DNA of 64,000 nt, from positions 7,797,429 to 7,861,428 of the forward strand of contig NZ_LZNS01000001.1 of NCBI RefSeq assembly GCF_001984575.1, given 5' to 3'. Numbering within the stretch: the stretch's first letter is position 1; each line of letters begins with the position of its first letter. The notes under the pieces are model-generated. The model ran no database searches. It had not been told where the DNA came from and saw only the letters and a program-made list of their open reading frames with translations. Source of the stretch: Streptomyces sp. MP131-18 (GTDB lineage Bacteria > Actinomycetota > Actinomycetes > Streptomycetales > Streptomycetaceae). A program made the translations under genes and the position numbers. This document shows positions 8,710 through 16,992 of this stretch, one piece after another.

Positions 8710-9767
8710 CGACCGACGCACGGCGCCACCACGACCCGGCCGTCCGCAGTTTCGCCAGCGACAACTACGCGGGCGTCCACCCCGAGATCCTGGCCGCTCT
8801 CGCGCTGGCCAACGGCGGCCACCAGCCCGCCTACGGAGCCGACGACTACACGGCCCACCTCCAGGACGTCTTCCGCGCCCACTTCGGCCCGCGCGCCGAG
8901 GCGTTCCCCGTCTTCAACGGCACCGGCGCCAACGTCGTCGCCCTGACGGCACTCACCGACCGGTGGGGTGCCGTCATCACCACCACGACGGCCCACATAC
9001 ACGTCGACGAGTGCGGCGCCCCCGAGCGGGTCGGCGGCCTGAAGCTGCTGCCGGTCCCCGCGCCGGACGGCAAGCTCACCCCCGAGCTGGTCGCGCGCGA
9101 GGCGTTCGGCTGGGACGACGAGCACCGCGCCATGCCGCAGGTGGTCTCGCTGACCCAGAGCACCGAGCTGGGGACCCTGTACACCCCCGAGGAGATCCGC
9201 GCCGTCAGCGACTTCGCGCACGAGCGCGGCATGGCCGTCCACCTCGACGGCGCCCGCATCGCCAATGCCGCCGCGGCCCTCGGCCTGCCGATGAGCGCCT
9301 TCACCACGGACGCGGGCGTGGACGTGGTGTCCTTCGGCGGCACGAAGAACGGGATGATGTTCGGCGAGGCCGTCCTCGTCCTGCGGCCCGAGGCCGTGCG
9401 CGCGATGCACCACGTGCGGAAGCTGTCCATGCAGCTGACGTCCAAGATGCGGTTCGTCTCCGCCCAGTTCGAGGCGCTGCTCGCCGGCGATCTGTGGCTG
9501 CGCTCCGCCCGGCACGCCAACACCATGGCCGCGCGGCTGGCCGCCGGGGCCCGCGAGGTGCCGGGGGTGACCGTTCTGCACCCGGTCGATGCCAACGGCG
9601 TCTTCGCCCGCCTGCCGCACGACGTGAGCGAGCGGCTGCGCAAGCGGCACCGCTTCTACTTCTGGGACGAGGCGGCCGGCGACGTGCGGTGGATGTGCTC
9701 GTTCGACACGACCGAGGAGGACGTCGACGCCTTCGTCGACGCGCTCCGCGAGGAGATGGCACGCTGA
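8706..9767 (+). CDS. low-specificity threonine aldolase family enzyme (PLP)
   Basis: The 353-aa PLP fold type I enzyme shows SFASDNYAGVHPE near the N-terminus, the DGARI stretch that binds the cofactor, and the lysine in SFGGTKNGMMFGE that would form the Schiff base. The family cleaves beta-hydroxy amino acids such as threonine to glycine and an aldehyde. GTG 8706 overlaps the SDR stop codon, giving translational coupling. Longer in-frame starts would extend back into the SDR gene. A hairpin terminator follows at 9772-9797. Confidence 0.88.
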   Translation: MTTDARRHHDPAVRSFASDNYAGVHPEILAALALANGGHQPAYGADDYTAHLQDVFRAHFGPRAEAFPVFNGTGANVVALTALTDRWGAVITTTTAHIHVDECGAPERVGGLKLLPVPAPDGKLTPELVAREAFGWDDEHRAMPQVVSLTQSTELGTLYTPEEIRAVSDFAHERGMAVHLDGARIANAAAALGLPMSAFTTDAGVDVVSFGGTKNGMMFGEAVLVLRPEAVRAMHHVRKLSMQLTSKMRFVSAQFEALLAGDLWLRSARHANTMAARLAAGAREVPGVTVLHPVDANGVFARLPHDVSERLRKRHRFYFWDEAAGDVRWMCSFDTTEEDVDAFVDALREEMAR

Positions 9768-9771
9768 CGCA

Positions 9772-9797
9772 GCCCGGCGGGGCCCGCCCCGCCGGGC
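9772..9797. terminator. bidirectional hairpin terminator
   Basis: An 11-base perfect inverted repeat (9772-9782 and 9787-9797) with loop CCCG lies exactly between the convergent stop codons of the threonine aldolase and acyltransferase genes. No T-run follows, which is common for streptomycete terminators. Confidence 0.65.
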
Positions 9798-9801
9798 CCG
9801 G

Positions 9802-10521
9802 CTACGGCGTCTTGGGCGTGGGCGGTGCGGGCGCGGTGCCGCCCAGGTGCGCCGGCAGCCACCAGGAGTCCTCGGGGCCCTTGGGCTTGGCCGGGTAGGC
9901 CTGCTGCGCGGCCTCGAGCAGCTCCTGCACGCGCTCGCGCAGCCGCTCGGTCACCGAGGCCGCCGACTCCGCCGGGTCGGCCTCCATCGGCGCGCCGATA
10001 CGAATGGTGATCGGCAGGTGGCTGCGGCTGAAGTCCCGCTTGCGGCCCTTGGTCCACAGCCGCTGCGTGCCCCACAGCGCCACCGGAAGCAGCGGCACCC
10101 CGGCCTGCTGCGCCATGCGCGCCGCACCTGACTTGAACTTCTTCAGCGTGAACGACGGGGAGATCGTCGCCTCGGGGAAAACACCGACGATCTCGCCCGA
10201 GCGCAGCGACTTCAACGCGTGATCGAAGGCGTGCTCGCCCTGCGCCCGGTCCACCGGAATGTGCTTCATGGCCCGCATCAGCGGCCCCGAGACCCGGTGC
10301 CGGAAAACGGACTCCTTGGCCATGAAGCGCACCAGCCGCTTCGCCGGCCGCGCCGCGAACCCGGCGAAGACGAAGTCGAGATAGCCGATGTGGTTGCTGA
10401 CGAGCACGGCACCGCCGCGCCGCGGCACATGCTCGCTGCCGGCGATGTCGAAGCGCAGATCGAGCGCCTTGAACATCGTCCGCGCAGCGGCAATGACCGG
10501 CGGGTAAACAAGCTCTGCCAT
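9802..10521 (-). CDS. 1-acyl-sn-glycerol-3-phosphate acyltransferase family protein
   Basis: The 239-aa membrane-associated acyltransferase carries the NHxxxxD catalytic motif as NHIGYLD, the FPEAT substrate motif, and the VPLLPVALWG strand of PlsC enzymes. It probably transfers an acyl chain to lysophosphatidic acid in phospholipid synthesis. Start 10521 gives the standard family N-terminus MAELVYP; the much longer open frame upstream is Ser/Arg-rich and not conserved. It is divergent from the thioredoxin-like gene. The Pro-rich C-terminus is probably disordered. Confidence 0.9.
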   Translation of the reverse strand: MAELVYPPVIAAARTMFKALDLRFDIAGSEHVPRRGGAVLVSNHIGYLDFVFAGFAARPAKRLVRFMAKESVFRHRVSGPLMRAMKHIPVDRAQGEHAFDHALKSLRSGEIVGVFPEATISPSFTLKKFKSGAARMAQQAGVPLLPVALWGTQRLWTKGRKRDFSRSHLPITIRIGAPMEADPAESAASVTERLRERVQELLEAAQQAYPAKPKGPEDSWWLPAHLGGTAPAPPTPKTP

Positions 10522-10726
10522 GCGGGGGACCCTTCTTCCGAGCGGTGGGAACCTACGCCTCCGTAACTTCCGACGTCGCCCGATGGTGCCCCAAAGCGGC
10601 CACGAGCGCCAGCCCGGTGCCCCGGCCGCGGGAGATGTCCCCACTCCTGCGCCGCGGAATGAATACCTGCGCCGCGGTGCTTTCGGACCATCGGGAACGG
10701 CGGCGGACGCGGCACGGAGGCAGTAC

Positions 10727-11083
10727 ATGGACGGGCAGGGCACCGGGCGGCGGCTCACCGCGGCGGAACTGGGCGCCGGGAGTCTCGGCCGGCGGGCGAC
10801 GCTGGTGCAGTTCTCCACCGCGTTCTGCCGGCCCTGCCGCGCCACCCGGCAGGTGCTCGCCGAGGTGGCCGGGATGGTCGAGGGCGTGGCGCACGTGGAG
10901 ATCGACGCGGAGTCCCGCCTCGCACTGGTGCGGGAGCTGGGCATCAGTGCCACCCCCACCGTTCTGGTGCTGGATGCCGCGGGCCGCGAGGTGCGCAGGG
11001 CGGCGGGGCAGCCGCGGAAGGCGGACGTCATCGCGGCGCTCGGCCTCGCGGTCGGGAACGATGACCGGGGCGGCGGCGCCTGA
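10727..11083 (+). CDS. thioredoxin-like protein
   Basis: The 118-aa product has the redox motif FCRPC (Cys34, Cys37), with a conserved VQFSTAFC strand before it and the cis-proline in SATPTVLV. ATG 10727 follows GGAGG by six bases. It is shorter in its N-terminus than classical thioredoxin and lacks the WCGPC signature, so it is a thioredoxin-family disulfide oxidoreductase of unknown partner. It lies directly upstream of etfB-etfA on the same strand but has its own intergenic region before etfB. Confidence 0.85.
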   Translation: MDGQGTGRRLTAAELGAGSLGRRATLVQFSTAFCRPCRATRQVLAEVAGMVEGVAHVEIDAESRLALVRELGISATPTVLVLDAAGREVRRAAGQPRKADVIAALGLAVGNDDRGGGA

Positions 11084-11150
11084 CCGATCGGGACTGACAC
11101 GGTGTCTGATCTGACAATACGCACGTAGGCAACGTCACAGTGGGACATTC

Positions 11151-11179
11151 TTGCGTGCGGGGGATACCCTGGATGTACT
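11151..11179 (+). promoter_or_regulatory. candidate promoter of etfB-etfA
   Basis: TTGCGT at 11151-11156 and TGTACT at 11174-11179 are separated by exactly 17 bases, a good vegetative-type arrangement. The site is 69 bases upstream of the etfB start. Confidence 0.45.
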
Positions 11180-11248
11180 GACGAGTAACAATCCGGGTGA
11201 TCTTCCCGTACCCGTGTGCGGACCGACATGCAGTAGGAGAGAGCCGGC

Positions 11249-12034
11249 GTGAGCTTGAAGATCGTTGTCTGTGTGAAGTACGTGCCCGACGCCACCGGCG
11301 ACAGGCGCTTCGCCGAGGACCTGACCACCGACCGGGAGGCAGTGGACGGCCTGCTGTCCGAGCTGGACGAGTACGCGGTCGAGCAGGCCCTGCGCATCGC
11401 GGAGGACGCCGACGACGCCGAGGTCACCGTCGTCACCGTCGGCCCCGAGGACGCGAACGACGCGCTGCGGAAGGCCCTGTCCATGGGCGCGGACAAGGCC
11501 GTGCACGTCGAGGACGACGACCTGCACGGCACCGACGTGATGGGCACCTCGCTCGTGCTCGCCAAGGCCATCGAACACACCGGCTACGACCTGGTCATCT
11601 GCGGTATGGCCTCGACCGACGGCAGTATGGGCGTGCTCCCAGCCCTGCTGGCCGAGCGGCTCGGCGCCGCCCAGGTCACGCTGCTGTCCGAGGTGTCCCT
11701 CGCCGACGGCAGGGTCACCGGCAGGCGCGACGGCGACGCCGCGACGGAGCGGCTCGAAGCGGCCCTGCCCGCGGTGGTCTCCGTCACCGACCAGTCGGGG
11801 GAGGCCCGTTACCCCTCGTTCAAGGGGATCATGGCCGCCAAGAAGAAGCCGGTGGAGAGCCTGGACTTGGAAGACCTCGGGATCGAGGCCGAGGAGGTCG
11901 GCCTGGCCGGGGCGAGGACCGAGGTCACCTCCGCGACCGAACGCCCGGCCCGCACGGCCGGCGAGGTCGTCACCGACGAGGGCGAGGGCGGCAAGCTGCT
12001 CGCGGCCTTCCTCGCGGAGCGCAAGTTCATCTGA
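11249..12034 (+). CDS. etfB: electron transfer flavoprotein subunit beta
   Basis: The 261-aa protein begins with LKIVVCVKYVPD and shows the AMP-binding EtfB signature region (DGSMGVLPALLAE and the ADGRVTGRRDGD segment). It pairs with EtfA to pass electrons from acyl-CoA and related dehydrogenases to the quinone pool. GTG 11249 follows an AGGAGA site. It is co-directional with etfA, 64 bases away, and the two are almost certainly co-transcribed. Length is normal for the family. Confidence 0.95.
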   Translation: MSLKIVVCVKYVPDATGDRRFAEDLTTDREAVDGLLSELDEYAVEQALRIAEDADDAEVTVVTVGPEDANDALRKALSMGADKAVHVEDDDLHGTDVMGTSLVLAKAIEHTGYDLVICGMASTDGSMGVLPALLAERLGAAQVTLLSEVSLADGRVTGRRDGDAATERLEAALPAVVSVTDQSGEARYPSFKGIMAAKKKPVESLDLEDLGIEAEEVGLAGARTEVTSATERPARTAGEVVTDEGEGGKLLAAFLAERKFI

Positions 12035-12098
12035 CGGGCCAGGCAGGCCCGCACCCGACAAGCCCACCCGTCCGCACGTCCTGCTGGAGAACGATCCC

Positions 12099-13061
12099 AT
12101 GGCCGAAGTTCTTGTCTACGTCGACCACCTGGAAGGCGACGTCCGCAAGCCCACCCTGGAGCTGCTGACCCTGGCCCGCCGCGTCGGCGACCCCGTCGCC
12201 GTCCACCTCGGCCCCGGCGCCGGCAACGCCGCCGGAGTGCTCGCCGAGCACGGCGCGGTGCGGGTACTGGCCGCGGACGCCCCGGAGTTCGCCGACTACC
12301 TCGTCGTGCCCAAGGTGGACGCCCTGGCCGCGGCGGCCGCGGCGGTTTCGCCCGCGGCCGTGCTGATCCCCTCCTCCGCCGAGGGCAAGGAGATCGCCGC
12401 CCGCCTCGCCCTGCGCCTCGGCTCCGGCCTCATCACCGACGCCGTGGACCTGGAAGCGGGGGATGACGGTCCCCTCGCACACCAGTCGGTCTTCGCCGCG
12501 GCGTTCACGACGACGTCGCGCGTCACCCAGGGCACGCCCGTCATCACCGTGAAGCCCAACTCCGCGGCCCCCGAGGCCGCGCCCGCCGCCGGCACCGTGG
12601 AGGAGCTGGCTGTGTCCTTCGGCGAGGCGGCCACCGCCACCAGGGTCGTCGAGCGCAGCCCGCGCGAGTCCACCGGGCGGCCCGACCTCACGGAGGCCGC
12701 CATCGTGGTCTCCGGTGGCCGCGGCGTGAACGGCTCGGAGAACTTCGCGCTCATCGAGGCGCTCGCCGACTCCCTCGGCGCCGCCGTCGGCGCCTCCAGG
12801 GCCGCCGTCGACGCGGGCTGGTACCCGCACTCCCACCAGGTCGGCCAGACGGGAAAGACCGTTTCGCCGCAGCTGTACGTGGCCGCCGGTATCTCGGGCG
12901 CGATCCAGCACCGCGCCGGCATGCAGACCTCGAAGACCATCGTGGCCATCAACAAGGACAACGAGGCCCCGATCTTCGAGCTGGCCGACTACGGCGTGGT
13001 CGGCGACCTGTTCGACATCGTCCCGGCGCTCACCGACGAGGTGCAGGCCCGCAAGGGCTGA
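12099..13061 (+). CDS. etfA: electron transfer flavoprotein subunit alpha
   Basis: The 320-aa protein has the EtfA C-terminal FAD domain: VSGGRGVNG, then GASRAAVDAGW, HSHQVGQTGKTVSP, and the signature AAGISGAIQHRAGMQ with IVAINKD after it. It holds the FAD of the heterodimer. The gene follows etfB and ends in an Arg-Lys-Gly tail. No internal anomaly is visible. Immediately downstream is a 477-base stretch with only a small possible gene. Confidence 0.95.
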   Translation: MAEVLVYVDHLEGDVRKPTLELLTLARRVGDPVAVHLGPGAGNAAGVLAEHGAVRVLAADAPEFADYLVVPKVDALAAAAAAVSPAAVLIPSSAEGKEIAARLALRLGSGLITDAVDLEAGDDGPLAHQSVFAAAFTTTSRVTQGTPVITVKPNSAAPEAAPAAGTVEELAVSFGEAATATRVVERSPRESTGRPDLTEAAIVVSGGRGVNGSENFALIEALADSLGAAVGASRAAVDAGWYPHSHQVGQTGKTVSPQLYVAAGISGAIQHRAGMQTSKTIVAINKDNEAPIFELADYGVVGDLFDIVPALTDEVQARKG

Positions 13062-13089
13062 TCCGCGCCGCCGCCCGCCGCCCTCGCCG

Positions 13090-13305
13090 TCAGGTGACCG
13101 CGGCGGGCGCCGTGCCGCGCGGGCGGCCCGTCCACCGTCGTCGCTTCGTGCGCGCCATGGGCACGGCGCGCCCCGCCTGTGCCTCCGCCCGGCTCGACCG
13201 CCTGCGGTCGGCCTCGTGCCCCGCGATCGCCGGCGGCGGGCCGCTTCCGTTGTCCTCGGTCAGCATGCCGAACGCGAGCCCGACGAGCAGTTGCTGGTAC
13301 TCCAC
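13090..13305 (-). CDS. small hypothetical protein (71 aa)
   Basis: GTG 13305 is preceded by GGAGG at six bases and starts VEYQQLLVGLAFGMLTED, a short hydrophobic N-terminus followed by an Arg-rich, low-complexity tail. No family is recognised. It fills part of the otherwise empty stretch between etfA and the DUF6986 gene. The good ribosome site is the main support; the basic C-terminal half could be non-coding. Confidence 0.4.
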   Translation of the reverse strand: MEYQQLLVGLAFGMLTEDNGSGPPPAIAGHEADRRRSSRAEAQAGRAVPMARTKRRRWTGRPRGTAPAAVT

Positions 13306-13447
13306 GACAGTCCTCCACATCACTCACAGCACGGGATTTCCGCTGGTCACCAGCCTGCGGCAGTTATATGACGCCGCCTTTGCCCGCCGGTCAAGCCCCC
13401 GTGGCGATGAGGCGGCGCACCGTGAACGCCGGATGACGCCCGCCCCG

Positions 13448-13509
13448 TTGTGTTTCGTCGCGCGGCCGGATAGCGTCGCGGACGAGCAGAATTCAACGAA
13501 ATGTTGAAT
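13448..13509 (+). promoter_or_regulatory. promoter and overlapping operator of the DUF6986 gene
   Basis: TTGTGT (13448-13453) and TAGCGT (13471-13476) are 17 bases apart and form a plausible promoter. About 15 bases further, ATTCAAC-GAAAT-GTTGAAT (13491-13509) is a perfect 7-base inverted repeat in an AT-rich patch. It lies where a repressor would block early elongation. The start codon is at 13539. Confidence 0.55.
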
Positions 13510-13538
13510 CGGGTTGATCCTCACCGGGCGGAGGACGC

Positions 13539-14825
13539 ATGAGCGGGCAGGACGCGGTGGCCACCAGCCTGACGGCCGCCGTACGCGCGGACGTCGACGC
13601 CTCACTCGCCGCCGTCGACGCCGACCTCGCGCGCCGCTACCCCGGCGAGCCGGCCGAACGTCAGCCGGTCCACACCGTGTACGTGCCCGCCGACCGGTTC
13701 ACCGCGGACACCGTGCCCGCCCTCGGCGCGGCGGCCCGCGCACTCCTCGCCGAACACGCCCCCGACGCCGACGCGTTCGCCGCCGCGCTCGGCATGCCCC
13801 GCGCCCACGCCGCCCCCGTGTACGACCGGGTGCTCGCCAAGCTCGCCCGGGAGCCAGTCGAGGACCTGCGGATCGACTTCGAGGACGGCTACGGCCCGCG
13901 GCCGGACGCCGAGGAGGACGCCGACGCGGCCCGCGCCGCCCGCCTGCTCGCGCGCGCCCACGCCGAGGGCGCGGCCCCGCCGTTCGCGGGCCTGCGCATG
14001 AAGTGCCTGGAGGCCGCCGTCCGAACGCGCGGCATCCGCACGCTGGACGTGTTCCTCACCACGCTGCTCGACGCCGGTGCCCTCCCGCCCGGTCTGCGGA
14101 TCACCCTGCCCAAGACCGGCTACGCCCAGCAGGTCGCGGCGATGGCGCGGCTGTGCGAGGAGTTCGAGAAGGCCGGAGGCCTGCCGCCGGGGCGGCTCAC
14201 GTTCGAGATCCAGGTCGAGACCACCCAGGCCGTCCTCGGCGCCGACGGCCGCGCCACCGTCGCCCGCATGATCGACGCCGGGGACGGGCGGGTCCGCGCG
14301 CTGCACTACGGCACCTTCGACTACAGCGCGGCCTGCCAGGTCGGTGCCGCGCACCAGGCCCCGGACCACCCGGTGGCCGACCACGCCAAGGCGGTCATGC
14401 AGGCCGCCGCCGCGGGGCGCGGCGTCCAGCTCTCCGACGGCTCGACCAACGTGCTGCCTGTCGGGTCCACCCAGCAGGTCCACCGCGCCTGGCGGCTCCA
14501 CCACGGCCTCGTCCGCCGTGCCCTGGCCCGCGCCTACTACCAGGGCTGGGACATGCACCCCGGCCACCTGCCGACCCGCTACGCGGCCGTCTACGCCTAC
14601 TACCGGGAGGGCCTGCCGGATGCCGCGGACCGCCTCGCCACCTACCTGGCGGGCACCGGAGAAGGAGACGCCGACGTGCTGGACGAGCCCGCCACCGCCC
14701 GCGCGCTGGGCGCATTCCTGCTGCGCGGACTCGACTGCGGCGCCCTCGACGCCGCCGAGGTCACCGCGCTCGCCGGCGTCGGACGCGCCCGCCTCGCCGG
14801 GCTGGCGGGCCGTCGCACCGCGTAG
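13539..14825 (+). CDS. DUF6986 family protein, HpcH/HpaI aldolase-like
   Basis: The 428-aa product resembles the aldolase/citrate-lyase/PEP-utilising barrel group. It has DLRIDFEDGYG near residue 110 with acidic metal ligands, RMKCLE, TLPKTGY, FEIQVET and HYGTFDYSAACQVG in the barrel order expected of the HpcH/HpaI fold. The exact substrate is unknown. GGAGG lies four bases before the ATG. A promoter with an overlapping palindromic operator precedes it, so it is probably substrate-regulated. A ROK kinase gene follows 54 bases downstream. Confidence 0.8.
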   Translation: MSGQDAVATSLTAAVRADVDASLAAVDADLARRYPGEPAERQPVHTVYVPADRFTADTVPALGAAARALLAEHAPDADAFAAALGMPRAHAAPVYDRVLAKLAREPVEDLRIDFEDGYGPRPDAEEDADAARAARLLARAHAEGAAPPFAGLRMKCLEAAVRTRGIRTLDVFLTTLLDAGALPPGLRITLPKTGYAQQVAAMARLCEEFEKAGGLPPGRLTFEIQVETTQAVLGADGRATVARMIDAGDGRVRALHYGTFDYSAACQVGAAHQAPDHPVADHAKAVMQAAAAGRGVQLSDGSTNVLPVGSTQQVHRAWRLHHGLVRRALARAYYQGWDMHPGHLPTRYAAVYAYYREGLPDAADRLATYLAGTGEGDADVLDEPATARALGAFLLRGLDCGALDAAEVTALAGVGRARLAGLAGRRTA

Positions 14826-14879
14826 CCAGGCGAAACCGGACTGGACAACCCAGGCCACCACGGATCAGGCTTCCTCTCC

Positions 14880-15845
14880 ATGACCACTGATCTTGTCGCC
14901 GCCGTGGACATCGGCGGCACCAAAATCGCCGGCGCCCTCGTGGACGCCGACGGCGAACTCCTCCACCGCGTTCAGTGCCCCACCCCGGCCAAGGACCCGG
15001 CGGAAGGCGTCCTGCGCGCCCTGACCGACGTGGTGGCGGCGCTGCGGGAGCACGCCGCGTGGGAGCGCGTCGGCGCCGTGGGCATCGGCAGCGCGGGCCC
15101 GGTCGACGCCCGCACCGGCACGGTCAGCCCGGTCAACATCCCCGGCTGGCGGGACTTCCCGCTCGTCGAGGGCGTGCGCAAGACGGCGGGCGACCTGCCC
15201 GTCACCCTGGTCGGCGACGGCGCGGCCATCGCCGCGGGCGAGCACTGGCGCGGCGCAGCCCGCGGCCGGCGGAACGCGCTGTGCATGGTGGTCTCCACCG
15301 GTGTCGGCGGCGGCCTGATCCTCGACGGCCGGCTGCGGCCAGGACCCACCGGCAACGCGGGGCACATCGGCCATATCAGCGTCGACTTCAACGGTGACCT
15401 CTGTCCGTGCGGCGGACGCGGCTGCGTGGAGCGCATCGCCAGCGGCACCAACATCGCCCGCTACGCGCTCGCCGCCGGCTGGCGCCCGGACCGGCCGGGC
15501 GGCGACGCCACCGCGGCGGGCGTCGCGCGGGCCGCCGCGCAGGGCGACCCGGTGGCCCTTGAGGCGTTCGAACGCTCGGCGCACGCCCTCGCCGCGGGCA
15601 TCGCGGCCACCGCGACCCTGGTCGAGCTGGAGACCGTGGTGGTCGGCGGGGGAGTGAGCCAGTCGGGCGAGGTGCTCTTCGGCCCGCTGCGCCGCGCGCT
15701 CGGCGAGTACGCGGCGCTGCCGTTCGTGCGGAACATCGAGGTGGTACCCGCCCAGCTCGGCACGGACGCGGGCCTGGTCGGCGCCGCCGCGGCCTGCTGG
15801 AGCGAGGTCGGCACGTTTTTGGCACGGGGTGCAGCGGGCAACTGA
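14880..15845 (+). CDS. ROK-family sugar kinase (glucokinase-like)
   Basis: The 321-aa protein starts with the phosphate-binding DIGGTKIAGAL motif. It has the catalytic Asp region LVGDGAAIAAGEHW, STGVGGGLI, and the ROK zinc site HISVDFNG followed by CPCGGRGCVE near residues 175-184. It should phosphorylate a hexose in the cytosol; glucose, mannose or N-acetylated sugars are all possible. No N-terminal HTH is present, so it is an enzyme rather than a regulator. No clear ribosome site precedes the ATG. Confidence 0.9.
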   Translation: MTTDLVAAVDIGGTKIAGALVDADGELLHRVQCPTPAKDPAEGVLRALTDVVAALREHAAWERVGAVGIGSAGPVDARTGTVSPVNIPGWRDFPLVEGVRKTAGDLPVTLVGDGAAIAAGEHWRGAARGRRNALCMVVSTGVGGGLILDGRLRPGPTGNAGHIGHISVDFNGDLCPCGGRGCVERIASGTNIARYALAAGWRPDRPGGDATAAGVARAAAQGDPVALEAFERSAHALAAGIAATATLVELETVVVGGGVSQSGEVLFGPLRRALGEYAALPFVRNIEVVPAQLGTDAGLVGAAAACWSEVGTFLARGAAGN

Positions 15846-15871
15846 CTCAAGGGCGAACAAGGAGGGGGACC

Positions 15872-16894
15872 GTGATTATCTGGCTGAACGGCGCCTTCGG
15901 CGCAGGCAAGACGACTGCCGCGCACGAGCTGCTCCACCTGCTGCCCGGCAGCACGCTGTACGACCCGGAGCTGGTCGCTGCGGGGCTGCGTTCCATGCTG
16001 CCCAAAGAGCGTCTGGCACACGTCGACGACGTCCAGGACCTCCCGTCCTGGCGGCGCCTGGTGGTGGACACCGGGGCCGCCCTGCTGTCCGAGCTGCCCG
16101 GGCCGCTGATCGCGCCGATGACGCTGCTGGAGCAGGAGTACCGCGACGAGATATTCGGCGGGTTCGCCGCCCGCCGGATACTCGTGCAGCACTTCCTGCT
16201 CCACGTTGAAGAAACGTTCCTGCGCGACCGTATCGACCAGCGGGCCGCCGTCGACGGCGACGCCGTGCGCGGCTGGTGCCTCGGGCATCTGCCCCGGTAC
16301 GGCGCGGCGCTGCCGTGGCTGACCGCCGACGCGCACACCGTCGAGACCTCCCGGCTCACCCCCCGGCAGACCGCCGAACGGCTCGCCGAGGGCGTCAGAC
16401 GCGGCGACGGCACCTGCGAGATCGTGCAGACCCCGGCGCCCAGCGCCGAAACCCTCGCCGCCGGTGTGCTGTTCTTCGACGACGAGGACCGCGTCCTGCT
16501 CGTGGACCCCACGTACAAGCCGGGCTGGGAGTTCCCCGGCGGCGTCGTGGAGGCTGGGGAGCCGCCCGCCCGCGCCGCCGTCCGCGAGGTGGCCGAGGAA
16601 CTCGGCCTGCACCTCACCCGCGAGCCCGCGCTGCTCATCGTGGACTGGGAACCGCCCTCCCCGCCGCGGTTCGGCGGGCTCCGCCTGCTGTTCGACGGCG
16701 GGCGGCTCGGCGCCGACCGGATGCGGGACCTGCTGCTGCCCGGCGCCGAACTGCGCGGCTGGCGGTTCGCCGCACAGGACGAGGCCGAACGGCTGCTCTC
16801 GCCCGGCAGGTTCGCCCGGCTGCGGTGGGCGCTGCGCGCCCGCGCCGAGGGCCGCCCGCTCAACCTGGAGGCCGGCGTGCCGGTCGGCACCTGA
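15872..16894 (+). CDS. fused P-loop kinase-like and Nudix hydrolase protein
   Basis: The 340-aa product joins two domains. Residues 1-170 form a small P-loop NTPase or kinase-like domain with the Walker A NGAFGAGKTT. Residues 190-330 form a Nudix domain with the full Nudix box GGVVEAGEPPARAAVREVAE then ELGL. AAGGAGGGGG precedes the GTG start. The fusion could couple nucleotide phosphorylation with pyrophosphate hydrolysis in nucleotide salvage or repair, which is inference. It closely follows the ROK kinase gene (26-base gap) and may be co-transcribed. Confidence 0.85.
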   Translation: MIIWLNGAFGAGKTTAAHELLHLLPGSTLYDPELVAAGLRSMLPKERLAHVDDVQDLPSWRRLVVDTGAALLSELPGPLIAPMTLLEQEYRDEIFGGFAARRILVQHFLLHVEETFLRDRIDQRAAVDGDAVRGWCLGHLPRYGAALPWLTADAHTVETSRLTPRQTAERLAEGVRRGDGTCEIVQTPAPSAETLAAGVLFFDDEDRVLLVDPTYKPGWEFPGGVVEAGEPPARAAVREVAEELGLHLTREPALLIVDWEPPSPPRFGGLRLLFDGGRLGADRMRDLLLPGAELRGWRFAAQDEAERLLSPGRFARLRWALRARAEGRPLNLEAGVPVGT

Positions 16895-16992
16895 GCACCG
16901 GCCGCCGAATCGCGCGCCGCCCGCGGCGGACCTAGCGTGGCGGTGACGGCCCCGGAGAAGGGGAAAGAGCCCTGCCACAGCGGTGACAGCCC

